Shown: positions 18,011 to 25,961, counted from the first letter of the stretch. The stretch is 34,863 nt of DNA from an uncultured Pseudomonadota bacterium (GCA_903844895.1 CAIMVM010000216.1:1-34863); one strand, 5' to 3'. The notes: a model not told the origin generated them from the letters alone. A program made the numbers and translations.

Positions 18011-18865
18011 TTGTTCCAACTGCCTTTTTTTAGTAGCGTTATTATCTGGGCAAAGGAGCCAGTGGCCTGGGCCATGTTCCTTTTAGGCCTCATCTTTGGA
18101 AGTTTCTATAATGTGTGTATTTGGCGCATTCCAGATGGGACATTTTGGCAAACTGCTCGAAGCGGCTGCCGCAACTGCTCAGAGCCCATTCCGTGGTATC
18201 TAAATATTCCTCTTATCAGTTGGCTCGCATTGCGTGGGAAATCGGCCTGCTGCAAGACGCCCATTTCCATACAATATCCTTTAATTGAGCTCATTACCGC
18301 GATTGCCGCCGTCCTCCTTTATGTCAAATTTCCATTCTATTCTATGTGGCAGGGAGAGATCAGAATTAGCCCCACCGAGCTCATTCAGTTTATTCACGCT
18401 TTTATCTTTTTTTCACTCCTCTTGATCTCTAGTATGATCGATATCAGGCATCTCATAATTCCGGATGGCATTTCTCTAGGCTTGGTACTTTCAACCCCAC
18501 TTGTTGTGTATTTCCTGCCAAACTATACATGGCAAGATGCTCTTATTGGTATTCTTTTAGGCGGCGGAAGCTTATATCTAGTAGCGTGGATCTACTGGAT
18601 AACGCGTAAGGTTACCGGCATGGGAATGGGTGATGTTAAATTATTAGCAGGCATTGGCGGTTGGTTAGGCTGGCAGTCCATTTTCCCAATCATACTTTAT
18701 TCTTCTGTACTTGGCTCCTTTGTCGGAATCGTTTTAATGCTAGTGCAAAGGAAAAAAGATCTCAGATTTGAGATTCCTTTTGGTCCTTTTTTGGCCGCAG
18801 GTGCCTTGATTCATATGTTCTTTGGAAGCAATTTATTAAATCTACTCCTTAATCATCAATCTTAA
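18011..18865 (+). CDS. type IV prepilin peptidase / N-methyltransferase (PilD family)
   Basis: This inner-membrane aspartic protease cleaves the leader of type IV pilins and type II secretion pseudopilins and methylates the new N-terminus. The start is TTG at 18011 with GAGGGGG five bases before. The 284-residue product has the full two-domain form. FLLGLIFGSFYNVCIWRIP (24-41) is followed by a cytoplasmic cysteine loop (C53RNC56 ... C80C81) and PISIQYPLIELITA. The catalytic aspartates are Asp144 in SSMIDIRHLIIPD and Asp208 in TGMGMGDVKLL. About seven hydrophobic segments are visible. The second cysteine pair is odd: where the family has C-x2-C, this protein has adjacent cysteines, with Ser at the usual first position. 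It is the first gene of an operon with a diguanylate cyclase 13 nt downstream. Confidence 0.92.
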   Translation: MFQLPFFSSVIIWAKEPVAWAMFLLGLIFGSFYNVCIWRIPDGTFWQTARSGCRNCSEPIPWYLNIPLISWLALRGKSACCKTPISIQYPLIELITAIAAVLLYVKFPFYSMWQGEIRISPTELIQFIHAFIFFSLLLISSMIDIRHLIIPDGISLGLVLSTPLVVYFLPNYTWQDALIGILLGGGSLYLVAWIYWITRKVTGMGMGDVKLLAGIGGWLGWQSIFPIILYSSVLGSFVGIVLMLVQRKKDLRFEIPFGPFLAAGALIHMFFGSNLLNLLLNHQS

Positions 18866-18878
18866 ATCAGGATTTGAA

Positions 18879-19814
18879 ATGGAAGATTTCGAAGATAAAA
18901 TTTCCCAAGCAACGAAATTTGAGGAACTATTTACTGCGGTACTTAGTATCTCTCAATCGCGTGCCATAGCTGTTCTAAAATTGCAAATGATCGGCACAAA
19001 ATTTAGAAGAGATATATCCTTTGGATCCGAGGCCTTACTCTCTATTTTAGACGAATTTTCAGACTCCTTCTTTCAGAGCTTTTTGTCCACCAGAATCGAC
19101 TTCACTGAGCATCTAGCGTCAAATCATCAATCATGGGTCCTATATAAGCTTCCCAATTTTAGTAAAGAAGTAGAGATGATTTGTTTTCCAAAAGGGGATA
19201 TTCATCTCAAGTATATCAAGCGATTTGCACATGAGTGGGGATGGCATAGAAGACTAGGTAATGCTGAAGAAATGTTGTTAGTGGATGAACTGACGGGCCT
19301 TTATAATATGAGGTATTTGGACCGAGCCATCGACCATGAACTTCTTAGAAGCCAGAGATTTAACGCCCCCTTTTCAATTCTGTTCATTGATCTCGATAAT
19401 TTTAAAAGAGTGAATGATGTCCATGGACATTTAGTGGGAAGTGAACTTCTTAAAGCGGCAGGCCGTTCGATCAAAGATGCCGTTCGCGAAGTAGATAGTG
19501 TCATAAGGTATGGAGGTGACGAATTTGTTGCTATTTTAATAGGTGCCAATTCAAGTATGGCCATTAATGTAGCAGAGCGTGTTCGTAATTTTATTAGCGC
19601 TACTACGATTAAAGTGGATTCCTTATGCGTATCTGTTACAGCATCTATAGGAATAGCTTCTTACCCGACCCATGGTTCCACTAGAGATAGCCTTTTAGCG
19701 GCAGCTGACGCTTCGATGTATAATATAAAAAATACTGGAAAAAATGCTGTTGGACGTCCCAAAATTGAAGCCATAAATAAAGGAGTTTCCTCTGAACAGA
19801 AGTTCCACATCTAA
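18879..19814 (+). CDS. GGDEF diguanylate cyclase
   Basis: This enzyme makes cyclic di-GMP from GTP. In the 311-residue product residues 1-130 form a soluble N-terminal domain I do not recognise, with no membrane segment; it may be a sensory or partner-binding module. The GGDEF domain runs from DELTGLYNMRYLD (about 136) to the end. It has FIDLDNFKRVND for metal and guanine contacts and an intact GGDEF active site at 212-216 in RYGGDEFVA. REVD at 203-206, five residues earlier, is a classic RxxD inhibitory site, so product feedback is expected. AGGA lies six bases before the ATG. It follows the prepilin peptidase by 13 nt, and its 3' end overlaps the probable CTG start of the thioesterase gene. 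The operon suggests local control of pili or envelope functions by cyclic di-GMP. Confidence 0.93.
   Translation: MEDFEDKISQATKFEELFTAVLSISQSRAIAVLKLQMIGTKFRRDISFGSEALLSILDEFSDSFFQSFLSTRIDFTEHLASNHQSWVLYKLPNFSKEVEMICFPKGDIHLKYIKRFAHEWGWHRRLGNAEEMLLVDELTGLYNMRYLDRAIDHELLRSQRFNAPFSILFIDLDNFKRVNDVHGHLVGSELLKAAGRSIKDAVREVDSVIRYGGDEFVAILIGANSSMAINVAERVRNFISATTIKVDSLCVSVTASIGIASYPTHGSTRDSLLAAADASMYNIKNTGKNAVGRPKIEAINKGVSSEQKFHI
19779..19794 (+). promoter_or_regulatory. strong ribosome binding site in front of a CTG start
   Basis: AAAGGAG at 19779-19785 is followed six bases later by CTG at 19792, in the thioesterase frame. No ATG, GTG or TTG occurs in that frame between the upstream stop (19774-19776) and the ATG at 19840, which has no binding site of its own. 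This decides the start of the thioesterase gene. Confidence 0.6.
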
Positions 19815-20304
19815 AACACCATCCGAGTCTCAAGTTGAAATGACCGAATTGGTTTTACCTCAACACACGAATGCCCTAGGAACTATTTTTGGTGGTGTAG
19901 TTCTATCTTGGGTAGATATAGCTGCTGCCATCTGCGCTCAAAGGCATTCAGGGCGCTTAGTCGTTACGGCCGCAATTGACGCCATGCAATTTGTCGCACC
20001 AATTCGCTTGGGTTGGATTGTAAGTATAAAGGCTTCGATTAATTTTGCTTCCGTTACTAGTTGTGAAGTAGGAGTGCGAATTACTGCAGAAAATCCCCTC
20101 ACACATGAACTCAACCATACAGCAACGGCCTATGTTACTATGGTGGCTCTAGATAGCAATGGCCGTCCTGCGGATATTCCCCAGGTAAAGCCCGTAACCG
20201 AAGTGGAACATAGGAGATTCAATGAAGCGCAGCAACGACGAAAACAAAGATTAGAGCTCAAGGAAAAGATATCCGAATCTCGAAGGCTCAAAGGAGACTT
20301 TTGA
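19792..20304 (+). CDS. hotdog-fold acyl-CoA thioesterase (YciA/BACH-like)
   Basis: This enzyme probably hydrolyses acyl-CoA to free acid and CoA. The single hotdog domain has the YciA/acyl-CoA hydrolase pattern: TELVLPQHTNALGTIFGG, then VVLSWVDIAAAI with the conserved acidic residue, and a later FVAPIRLGWIVSIKA strand pair. The C-terminal 35 residues are a charged helix (HRRFNEAQQRRKQRLELKEK). The first ATG (19840) would cut off PSESQVE, which precedes MTELVLP in relatives I recall. A strong AAAGGAG lies six bases before a CTG at 19792, so I infer a CTG start and 170 residues (154 from the ATG). The gene overlaps the diguanylate cyclase at its start and touches the DUF4105 gene at its end, which places it inside a tightly packed operon. 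Confidence 0.85.
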   Translation: MNRSSTSKTPSESQVEMTELVLPQHTNALGTIFGGVVLSWVDIAAAICAQRHSGRLVVTAAIDAMQFVAPIRLGWIVSIKASINFASVTSCEVGVRITAENPLTHELNHTATAYVTMVALDSNGRPADIPQVKPVTEVEHRRFNEAQQRRKQRLELKEKISESRRLKGDF

Positions 20305-21545
20305 TGTTGAGGCTCCTGCTTCTGTTGTTTTCCTTCTTTTATATAAACACCACCTCTCTAGCGCGACCCATTCCCGTGCCAAATCACATCCCAACTGATG
20401 TCGCTGTATCGGATATTGACGTAGAGCTTTATACAGTAGGCCTAGGACCCGCTCTTTACATGCGCTATGGTCATACTTTGCTAGGTTTTCATGTGAAATC
20501 AACGGGGGCGCGACTTATTTACAATTGGGGTATGTTCGATTTTCAAGACCCTCTTTTTCCTATACATTTCTATCTTGGGAAAAGAACGTATTGGGTGGGA
20601 CAATCAAGCCTAGAAGGAGTTGTGCGACTTTACAAAGACTATGAAGACAGAAATGTTTGGCGAGACATCATAAACTTAACTGAGAAACAAAAAACTGAGC
20701 TCATTCGGCTGGTAAATGAAAAGCTTTCGGCAGAAAATATGTTTTTTGGCTATGAGCACTTCGAAAGAAATTGCGCCACCATTCCCAGAGACTTGATAAA
20801 TGATAGTCTAGGACAAATTCTTTCTAAGAACTTAAAGGCCGAACCTGCAGATCATGATTTTAGATGGTATGTAAGAACTCACTTAGGAATTGTTCCCTCT
20901 CTAGGCTGGATTTTAGACATTGCAATGAACAACAAGCTTGATGTCCCTCAATCTAAATGGGAAGAATCTTTTTATCCTATAAAACTTAGAGAGTATGCCG
21001 CTTCACTTCCGGCTTACAACGATGACGGAACTCCCAATCATGGTCAAAGTCTTCTTCAATTCGACAAACAATTGGTGAAGGCTTCCAGTGACTGGTTCCA
21101 ACCCGATCCAAATTTCTATATATATGTGACAGGTTTTCTTTTCGCAGTGACAGTAATTATACTATTTTTTCCCATCCCCGTCCTAACCGGATTAAGCTCA
21201 GTTTTCCTTGGAGGAGTCTTTGGCATAATCGGTTTTTCCATGATTGTAAGTTGGGTCTTTTCTACTCACTTTGATATGCATCATAATATCAATATGCTTC
21301 TTTTTTTTCCCGTCGACTTAATTTTAATCTTTTTGCCAAAATGGAAACAAAAACCATGGTTCAGGAATTATGTGATTTGCCATTGGATTCTCTTGGGAGT
21401 TCATATAAGTGTCTCCCTCTTAGGAATTTCCAATCAAAATGCACTTAGAGTGATTCCTGTCGGTATTGCATATTCCATTTGGATGAGCGTCGCTTCCGGA
21501 TGGCTTATCTTCAAGGGAAAAAGCTTTCACCTAAGAATCCCTTGA
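20304..21545 (+). CDS. DUF4105 (Lnb N-terminal periplasmic domain) membrane protein
   Basis: The start is the ATG at 20304, which overlaps the thioesterase stop (TGATG) and has AAGGAG seven bases upstream. The product is 413 residues. A signal peptide (about 1-21, ending SLA-RP) is followed by a periplasmic DUF4105 domain. Its family motifs are MRYGHTLLGF, YNWGMFDFQDP, the LTEKQKTELIRLV helix and FERNCATIPRDLIND, where the Asn-Cys-Ala-Thr stretch is the most conserved point. The C-terminal 150 residues hold about five membrane segments (roughly 270-290, 293-315, 324-341, 352-374 and 384-402). The biochemical role of the domain in this architecture is not established. It ends the pilD-GGDEF-thioesterase operon, so an envelope role is likely. 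Confidence 0.85.
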   Translation: MLRLLLLLFSFFYINTTSLARPIPVPNHIPTDVAVSDIDVELYTVGLGPALYMRYGHTLLGFHVKSTGARLIYNWGMFDFQDPLFPIHFYLGKRTYWVGQSSLEGVVRLYKDYEDRNVWRDIINLTEKQKTELIRLVNEKLSAENMFFGYEHFERNCATIPRDLINDSLGQILSKNLKAEPADHDFRWYVRTHLGIVPSLGWILDIAMNNKLDVPQSKWEESFYPIKLREYAASLPAYNDDGTPNHGQSLLQFDKQLVKASSDWFQPDPNFYIYVTGFLFAVTVIILFFPIPVLTGLSSVFLGGVFGIIGFSMIVSWVFSTHFDMHHNINMLLFFPVDLILIFLPKWKQKPWFRNYVICHWILLGVHISVSLLGISNQNALRVIPVGIAYSIWMSVASGWLIFKGKSFHLRIP

Positions 21546-21676
21546 ATTCAGGTGTTTTTGTTCCTATTTTTTGGCAGTCGAATTTTCACATGGAATGTTT
21601 TGATGATTTTCAGGATCATTTTGTGATGTTCTCCAGCGAGGCACGGCTGACTGCTGTTAAAAATTAATTTTTTAAA

Positions 21677-21705
21677 TTGGCAGCTGCTGGTAATGTTGCT
21701 ATAGT
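21677..21705 (+). promoter_or_regulatory. sigma70-type promoter of the cyclophilin gene
   Basis: TTGGCA (21677-21682) and TATAGT (21700-21705) are separated by exactly 17 bases and lie 31 nt before the ATG of the cyclophilin gene. Both boxes match the consensus at five of six positions. Confidence 0.7.
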
Positions 21706-21736
21706 TTAGTCCTAAATTTAAGCAGGGAGTTTTATT

Positions 21737-22534
21737 ATGAAAAGACTGGTTGGGCTTTTATTGGCGATGTTTTCCTTTTCAGCAGTCGCTTCAGAATCAA
21801 TTGCAATCATGGAAACAACCATGGGAACCGTTAAAATAAAACTTTTCCCTGATAAAGCCCCTATTACTGTTTCAAATTTCGTTGAGCTTTCCCAGAAAGG
21901 TTTCTATGACGGACTTACCTTCCACCGGGTTATTCCTAAGTTTATGATTCAAGGTGGTGATCCCAAAGGAGACGGCACGGGCGGACCTGGGTACGCATTT
22001 AAAGACGAATTCCATAAAGATTTAAGACATAGCAAAGCTGGAATGCTCTCCATGGCCAACTCTGGACCAGGCACTAATGGCAGCCAGTTTTTTATTACTG
22101 TAGCACCAACCCCACATCTCGACGATAAACATTCCATATTCGGTGAAGTTATTGAGGGACTTGATGTTGCCATCAAGATATCCGAAGCACCTACAGATAA
22201 CTCCCGCCCTAAAGAGAAGATCGCCATTAAAAAGATCGCCATTAAAGGTGACTTTAAGCCTATGTCTTTCCCCAAAGAGAAAGAACTCACAGAGGCAGAA
22301 ATACAAAAGCTAACTTCAACGATGGTCGAAAACTTAGTTAAGAAAACTGGCGAAGTTCAAAATTTTGGCAAGTTGAGCACTGCTAAATTTGTTAAAGGCA
22401 TGAGCAAAGGGGGCATGATTCAAGCCATTTATACCGTTGATTATGAAAAGAAAAAGGGTGTAAAGTCTATGGTCATCGGTAATACCGTCAAAGAAAAGTT
22501 TAATCTTCTGCACTTCGAAGTTAATATCGAGTGA
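21737..22534 (+). CDS. exported cyclophilin-type peptidyl-prolyl isomerase with C-terminal extension
   Basis: This protein catalyses cis-trans isomerisation of proline bonds, here in the periplasm. Residues 1-19 are a signal peptide ([19 protein letters not shown]). The cyclophilin domain spans about 20-170. Catalytic Arg64 lies in [15 protein letters not shown] with Gln72, and [15 protein letters not shown] follows. The position equivalent to the cyclosporin-contact tryptophan is His127 (PHLDDKH), so drug insensitivity is expected. Residues 172-265 are an extension not found in small cyclophilins. It has a charged helix and a beta-rich end ([10 protein letters not shown]...[17 protein letters not shown]). 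GGGAG lies seven bases before the ATG. A good promoter upstream and two terminators downstream make this a single-gene unit. Confidence 0.93.
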   Translation: MKRLVGLLLAMFSFSAVASESIAIMETTMGTVKIKLFPDKAPITVSNFVELSQKGFYDGLTFHRVIPKFMIQGGDPKGDGTGGPGYAFKDEFHKDLRHSKAGMLSMANSGPGTNGSQFFITVAPTPHLDDKHSIFGEVIEGLDVAIKISEAPTDNSRPKEKIAIKKIAIKGDFKPMSFPKEKELTEAEIQKLTSTMVENLVKKTGEVQNFGKLSTAKFVKGMSKGGMIQAIYTVDYEKKKGVKSMVIGNTVKEKFNLLHFEVNIE

Positions 22535-22546
22535 AAAATACTCAGA

Positions 22547-22570
22547 CCCGATTGATATCGGGCTCTTTTT
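22547..22570 (+). terminator. intrinsic terminator 1 after the cyclophilin gene
   Basis: Six-base arms CCCGAT / ATCGGG enclose a four-base loop and are followed by CTCTTTTT, 12 nt after the stop codon. Confidence 0.75.
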
Positions 22571-22589
22571 AAAACTCAAAACAGCAAAA

Positions 22590-22618
22590 AACACTCTCTA
22601 TGTTGAGGGTGTTTTTTT
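22590..22618 (+). terminator. intrinsic terminator 2, backup
   Basis: Nine-base arms AACACTCTC / GAGGGTGTT with one T-G wobble enclose a six-base loop and are followed by a seven-T run. A matching A run precedes the stem, so it could work in both directions. Tandem terminators here insulate the coiled-coil gene downstream. Confidence 0.8.
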
Positions 22619-22996
22619 CTTTGTGATCCTTTCTTAATGCAAATCTTCAGCCGGCTGTTTTTAGAAAAAGGGGAGTATTTATGAAGCCCTGATTTTTTGT
22701 CTATTCCCAAAAAAATATAAAAAAAAGTGGCTTTTCATTCCCTTAGCAAAAAACAAATTAATTCTGGAAGACGCTTCATTGGCAATTTAGGACTTGGAAT
22801 ACAAGGCCTGCTCGATGCTGCCTCTTAGGGATATGACATAAGGTGAATATTACGGGCTTTTTTAGGCAAATTTGGCTTTTTTGCTGGTAAGCGCCCTTAA
22901 AATCCTAAAAATTTATACGCTACACCCAATAACTGGGGCTTCGTTGTACAATAGAGTAAGAATTCTTTATTTGCCGAAAACGGAAAGAGGTTGACC
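22619..22996. other. AT-rich gap upstream of the coiled-coil gene
   Basis: About 375 bases with no supported gene. The sequence has many A and T runs. It presumably contains the promoter of the coiled-coil gene, but I see no convincing -35/-10 pair. TTGTAC near 22,944 with TTTATT 16 bases later is only a weak candidate. Confidence 0.4.
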
Positions 22997-25168
22997 GTGA
23001 TCGTAACAGCTATTCATTGGCATCGAACAACAGGACTTGCACCAGAATCATTTAGGTTTGCAGGTGGTCGGGGCAACCTGAGACGCACCTGGATTACCTC
23101 AAGTGAACAAAAGACACAACAAGAATGGTTTGTCAAAGCTTTGGCTTGCGCTCTGACTGATCAGCCTATGGCTGGGCTCATGAAGGTGACCGTAGAGCTT
23201 TCAGATGATGCAGGTTCGAGTTATAAGATCACTAGAAATACTGACCGCGTTAACTGCGAGAAAGATGGCCGCTCCATTGCACGAGAAACGCTTCTCGCTG
23301 AGCTTCGCGATGGCTTAGACGTCATCAATAGCTCCCATACAGAATTTCATGAACTGTTTCAAAGCTTTCGGGTTAGCTACGAAAACGATGCCTATCTAGC
23401 TAGGCGAGAGCACCGAGACACCCTGGCAACAAAAGATGTTCGCGAAGTAACCCTCGAGATCAGACGGCTTAGCCAAAAACTTAACCAGTCGCTTGGGACC
23501 AAGTGGACCCCTTCAAACATAGCTATTCTTGACCGACGACTTAATGACCTGAGCCCCCGAATTTGGGAGGTACGCTCCCAAATAGCCAAGGTCGAGAGCA
23601 TGGAAGAAAACAAATTTCAGGACAGAAGTCAGGAAGTAGGGCTTTTAAAGGAAATGCAGTCCCTTCTCAATGAACTTGAGGGCAGCGGGCTTCCTGTTTC
23701 CGAAATCCATGCCCGTCGCAAGAACCTCGAAGATCAAATCTCAGACATGCGCGTTGATTCGGAATGGGTTGCAACTGCTCAGCGAGATATAAACTGGAAA
23801 TCTGGCTTTACGTTACTTGGCAGAATTCAAGTGGCAAGAAGAGTCGTAAAGATTTTAACTGACAAAAAAATGGAGTTATCAAACCATTTACAAGGTTCGT
23901 TCGAACCCTTGAATGATCAATGGACTCAATTTAAAGAGCTAGATTATGAGCTCATTAAAAGTCTTCAAAAATCACTCACGCTCATGCTGACGGGAACCTC
24001 AGTTTCCCTTAGGATAGAAGATAGAAAAAAATCATTAACTTGGTTCGACCGATTTAAGGTTCAAGATGCGATAAAGCCGCCCGAGTTGGCTTTTGAACTC
24101 CCTGAGGCAGGATTGTCTGAATTAGCTGAGCAGACCCAAAGTTTAATGAAATGCCTTGATTCCATACGAGACCGGCACGATGACAGGCTTAAAAAAATTC
24201 TGGCTTTTAGCGAGACACTAGACACCTTATATGAAGCCTATGTTCTCCGTTTGGACCAGCTCAAAGGCGAGTGGCAAGTATACGCCAAGGGAGCGGGCAT
24301 CCCAGAAAGCTTGACCCTAGAATCGTTTCCTAAGGCCATGGAAACTTTCTATAGTTTGAAAACCCTATCCTTCGAAGTCGAATCGCTAGAACGAGTAATG
24401 TCGGTTAAAAAGAAGGCTGCTTCTAGGTTGGTAGAAGTGATACATGAATGGAGAAAACTCACCCAGAGTCAAAAACAAACGGTCCCCCACAATGTACCCA
24501 TGATGATTGCCGAAGCCCAGGGATATATGAGGTACCTAGCTAAATTCGAAAAAGAAGATTTAGAGACGCAAGATCGCAAGACCCAGAATCTTAATAATGA
24601 AATACTACTTTCTAGGCTAAAAGAGAGGCTTAGAGAATTGGACTTGGATTGGAACGAGTCCTTTACCAAACTAGGGCTGGATGTTGTAAAGGTCGAAGAT
24701 GTCAGCGCTCATTTGGATCTTACAAGTGTCATTCATTATCTCACCAAAAAATATGATCAAATGCAAAAGGAAGCAGCACTATCGCCTCTTGGATTCTATG
24801 GTGCCTTCTTTAATGTTTGGCACTTGGAGGATTCCGAGCAAGAAACAAATACACTGAGCGAACTTACCAAAAATCCCTCTCCCCACGTATGTCATTTAAT
24901 TGTTGTAAATTCAGAACAGCGTGCACTAGAACTCTATGCCCTGGGAGCGGGACGAATTTTAGAAATCCCGCCAGTAGATCAAATTTCGCCTTCTCAGGCT
25001 GAGCGCAGCCCTACGCTCAAACCCATGGTAGAAAGAGCGACCATAGGCAAACCCAGCCCAAACTCAAATTCCAAAAAAGAGCCTCTAGGAACGGCAAACC
25101 AAGGAAAGATGCCTCCAACGGAACAACTTCTAAAGACGTTAGAGATGCTGCAAGGCAAACGCCGTTAA
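22997..25168 (+). CDS. long coiled-coil protein resembling an SMC/SbcC/YhaN ATPase with a decayed P-loop
   Basis: No known family fits fully. The start is GTG at 22997, six bases after AGAGG; a TTG at 22991 abuts that site. The product is 723 residues. The first 150 are laid out like the N-lobe of SbcC/YhaN-type ATPases: an initial strand VTAIHWHR, a second strand FRFAGGRG, and a third leading into TWITSSEQKTQQEWFVKALACAL. There the P-loop (GxNExGKST) would be, but its glycines are missing. The strand pair KVTVELSDD...SYKITRNTDRVNCEKDG follows. Residues about 150-610 are charged helices with heptads and few prolines. The C-terminal part has a strand VCHLIVVNSEQ where an H-loop strand would lie, but no Walker B or signature motif. 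The last 65 residues are a low-complexity basic tail. It stands alone between terminators. The SMC-like reading is inference. Confidence 0.7.
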   Translation: MIVTAIHWHRTTGLAPESFRFAGGRGNLRRTWITSSEQKTQQEWFVKALACALTDQPMAGLMKVTVELSDDAGSSYKITRNTDRVNCEKDGRSIARETLLAELRDGLDVINSSHTEFHELFQSFRVSYENDAYLARREHRDTLATKDVREVTLEIRRLSQKLNQSLGTKWTPSNIAILDRRLNDLSPRIWEVRSQIAKVESMEENKFQDRSQEVGLLKEMQSLLNELEGSGLPVSEIHARRKNLEDQISDMRVDSEWVATAQRDINWKSGFTLLGRIQVARRVVKILTDKKMELSNHLQGSFEPLNDQWTQFKELDYELIKSLQKSLTLMLTGTSVSLRIEDRKKSLTWFDRFKVQDAIKPPELAFELPEAGLSELAEQTQSLMKCLDSIRDRHDDRLKKILAFSETLDTLYEAYVLRLDQLKGEWQVYAKGAGIPESLTLESFPKAMETFYSLKTLSFEVESLERVMSVKKKAASRLVEVIHEWRKLTQSQKQTVPHNVPMMIAEAQGYMRYLAKFEKEDLETQDRKTQNLNNEILLSRLKERLRELDLDWNESFTKLGLDVVKVEDVSAHLDLTSVIHYLTKKYDQMQKEAALSPLGFYGAFFNVWHLEDSEQETNTLSELTKNPSPHVCHLIVVNSEQRALELYALGAGRILEIPPVDQISPSQAERSPTLKPMVERATIGKPSPNSNSKKEPLGTANQGKMPPTEQLLKTLEMLQGKRR

Positions 25169-25264
25169 ATGTAATTGGATTTGCGCCAAACTGTGGGCGA
25201 ATGTCCCGTTCAGTTAGGCACATTTTCCAAATAGAATTTAAAGTCTTAAGTGCAAGATTTTTCT

Positions 25265-25287
25265 AATCCAGGTGCCTTGGGATTTTT
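25265..25287 (+). terminator. probable terminator of the coiled-coil gene
   Basis: AATCCAGG and CTTGGGATT pair around a three-base loop with one bulge and one wobble, followed by TTT. It lies about 95 nt after the stop codon on the plus strand. Confidence 0.4.
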
Positions 25288-25345
25288 GCAACTTGCAAGA
25301 GAAGCTCAAAGTTATTTGCTTTAGCAATATGGTAGGTTTTAGTAA

Positions 25346-25388
25346 AACTTCCATGCAGATCGCTTTGCAAGTCATCTGCATGGAAGTT
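25346..25388 (-). terminator. long perfect stem-loop terminator of the lipocalin gene
   Basis: Two perfect 15-base arms (AACTTCCATGCAGAT and its reverse complement) enclose a 13-base loop, 19 nt after the lipocalin stop. On the minus strand the stem is followed by TTTACTAAAA. The arm length is well above the usual 6-10 bp. Confidence 0.75.
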
Positions 25389-25407
25389 CTTATCAATTTC
25401 TGTTCTT

Positions 25408-25935
25408 CTACAATCCAGGACAGTCATTGGAATTGAAATCCTTAAGGTTTCCAATCTTCACTCCAGCCTGCACCAGACGCAATCTAATGCCAGCAATGAT
25501 GCTTGGATCTAGTGTTTTTTCTCGTGATAAAATCCAAATCGGTGAGTTGCCCGGAGAAACCACTACAGAGTATTCATAATTCTGACCGACTTCTACCACT
25601 ACATAATTGACGAAATCCGGTGAAAAGCGCGAGAATTTAACTGTAAGTTGACTTGGGACATCCGGATTACTTATTTTTGCCGTTCCCATCACATCCCTAA
25701 TGGCACCATTAGGCAAGTAGCATGTATTGAGCACATCAATCTTATTGTCATCACTGGCCGTATATTGCGCTTTAGTGCATTTACAGCCTCTTTGAAAAAA
25801 AGGATTCGTACTTTGAACTTGATACCAAGTTCCCAAGTACCGATCTGGCTCAAAACCTTTAACACCTTCCAAATCTACCGAATATCCGACGGAAGAGACT
25901 AAAAACGTTACTGCCCAAAAAATGCGCCTAATCAT
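25408..25935 (-). CDS. lipocalin family protein (Blc-like)
   Basis: This is an exported beta-barrel that probably binds a hydrophobic ligand such as a fatty acid or lysophospholipid. The 175-residue product has a signal peptide at 1-19 (RRIFWAVTFLVSSVGYS) with no lipobox cysteine, so it is probably periplasmic rather than lipidated, unlike E. coli Blc. The structural motifs are present: the first, DRYLGTWYQVQS with GTWY at 35-38; the second, DVLNTCYLPNG (67-77); and the third, SPIWILSREKT (131-141), the usual R-after-WILS position. Cys51, Cys53, Cys72 and the C-terminal NDCPGL cysteine may form disulfides. AAAGGAG lies six bases before the ATG. It has its own promoter and a long-stem terminator. 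Confidence 0.88.
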   Translation of the reverse strand: MIRRIFWAVTFLVSSVGYSVDLEGVKGFEPDRYLGTWYQVQSTNPFFQRGCKCTKAQYTASDDNKIDVLNTCYLPNGAIRDVMGTAKISNPDVPSQLTVKFSRFSPDFVNYVVVEVGQNYEYSVVVSPGNSPIWILSREKTLDPSIIAGIRLRLVQAGVKIGNLKDFNSNDCPGL

Positions 25936-25961
25936 GAGTGACTCCTTTAGTAGGTTCTATC

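Noticed and set aside
25263-25454. Minus-strand frame over the 3' end of the lipocalin gene
   Set aside because: It spans the lipocalin stop and its terminator stem in another frame. It is a shadow of these.
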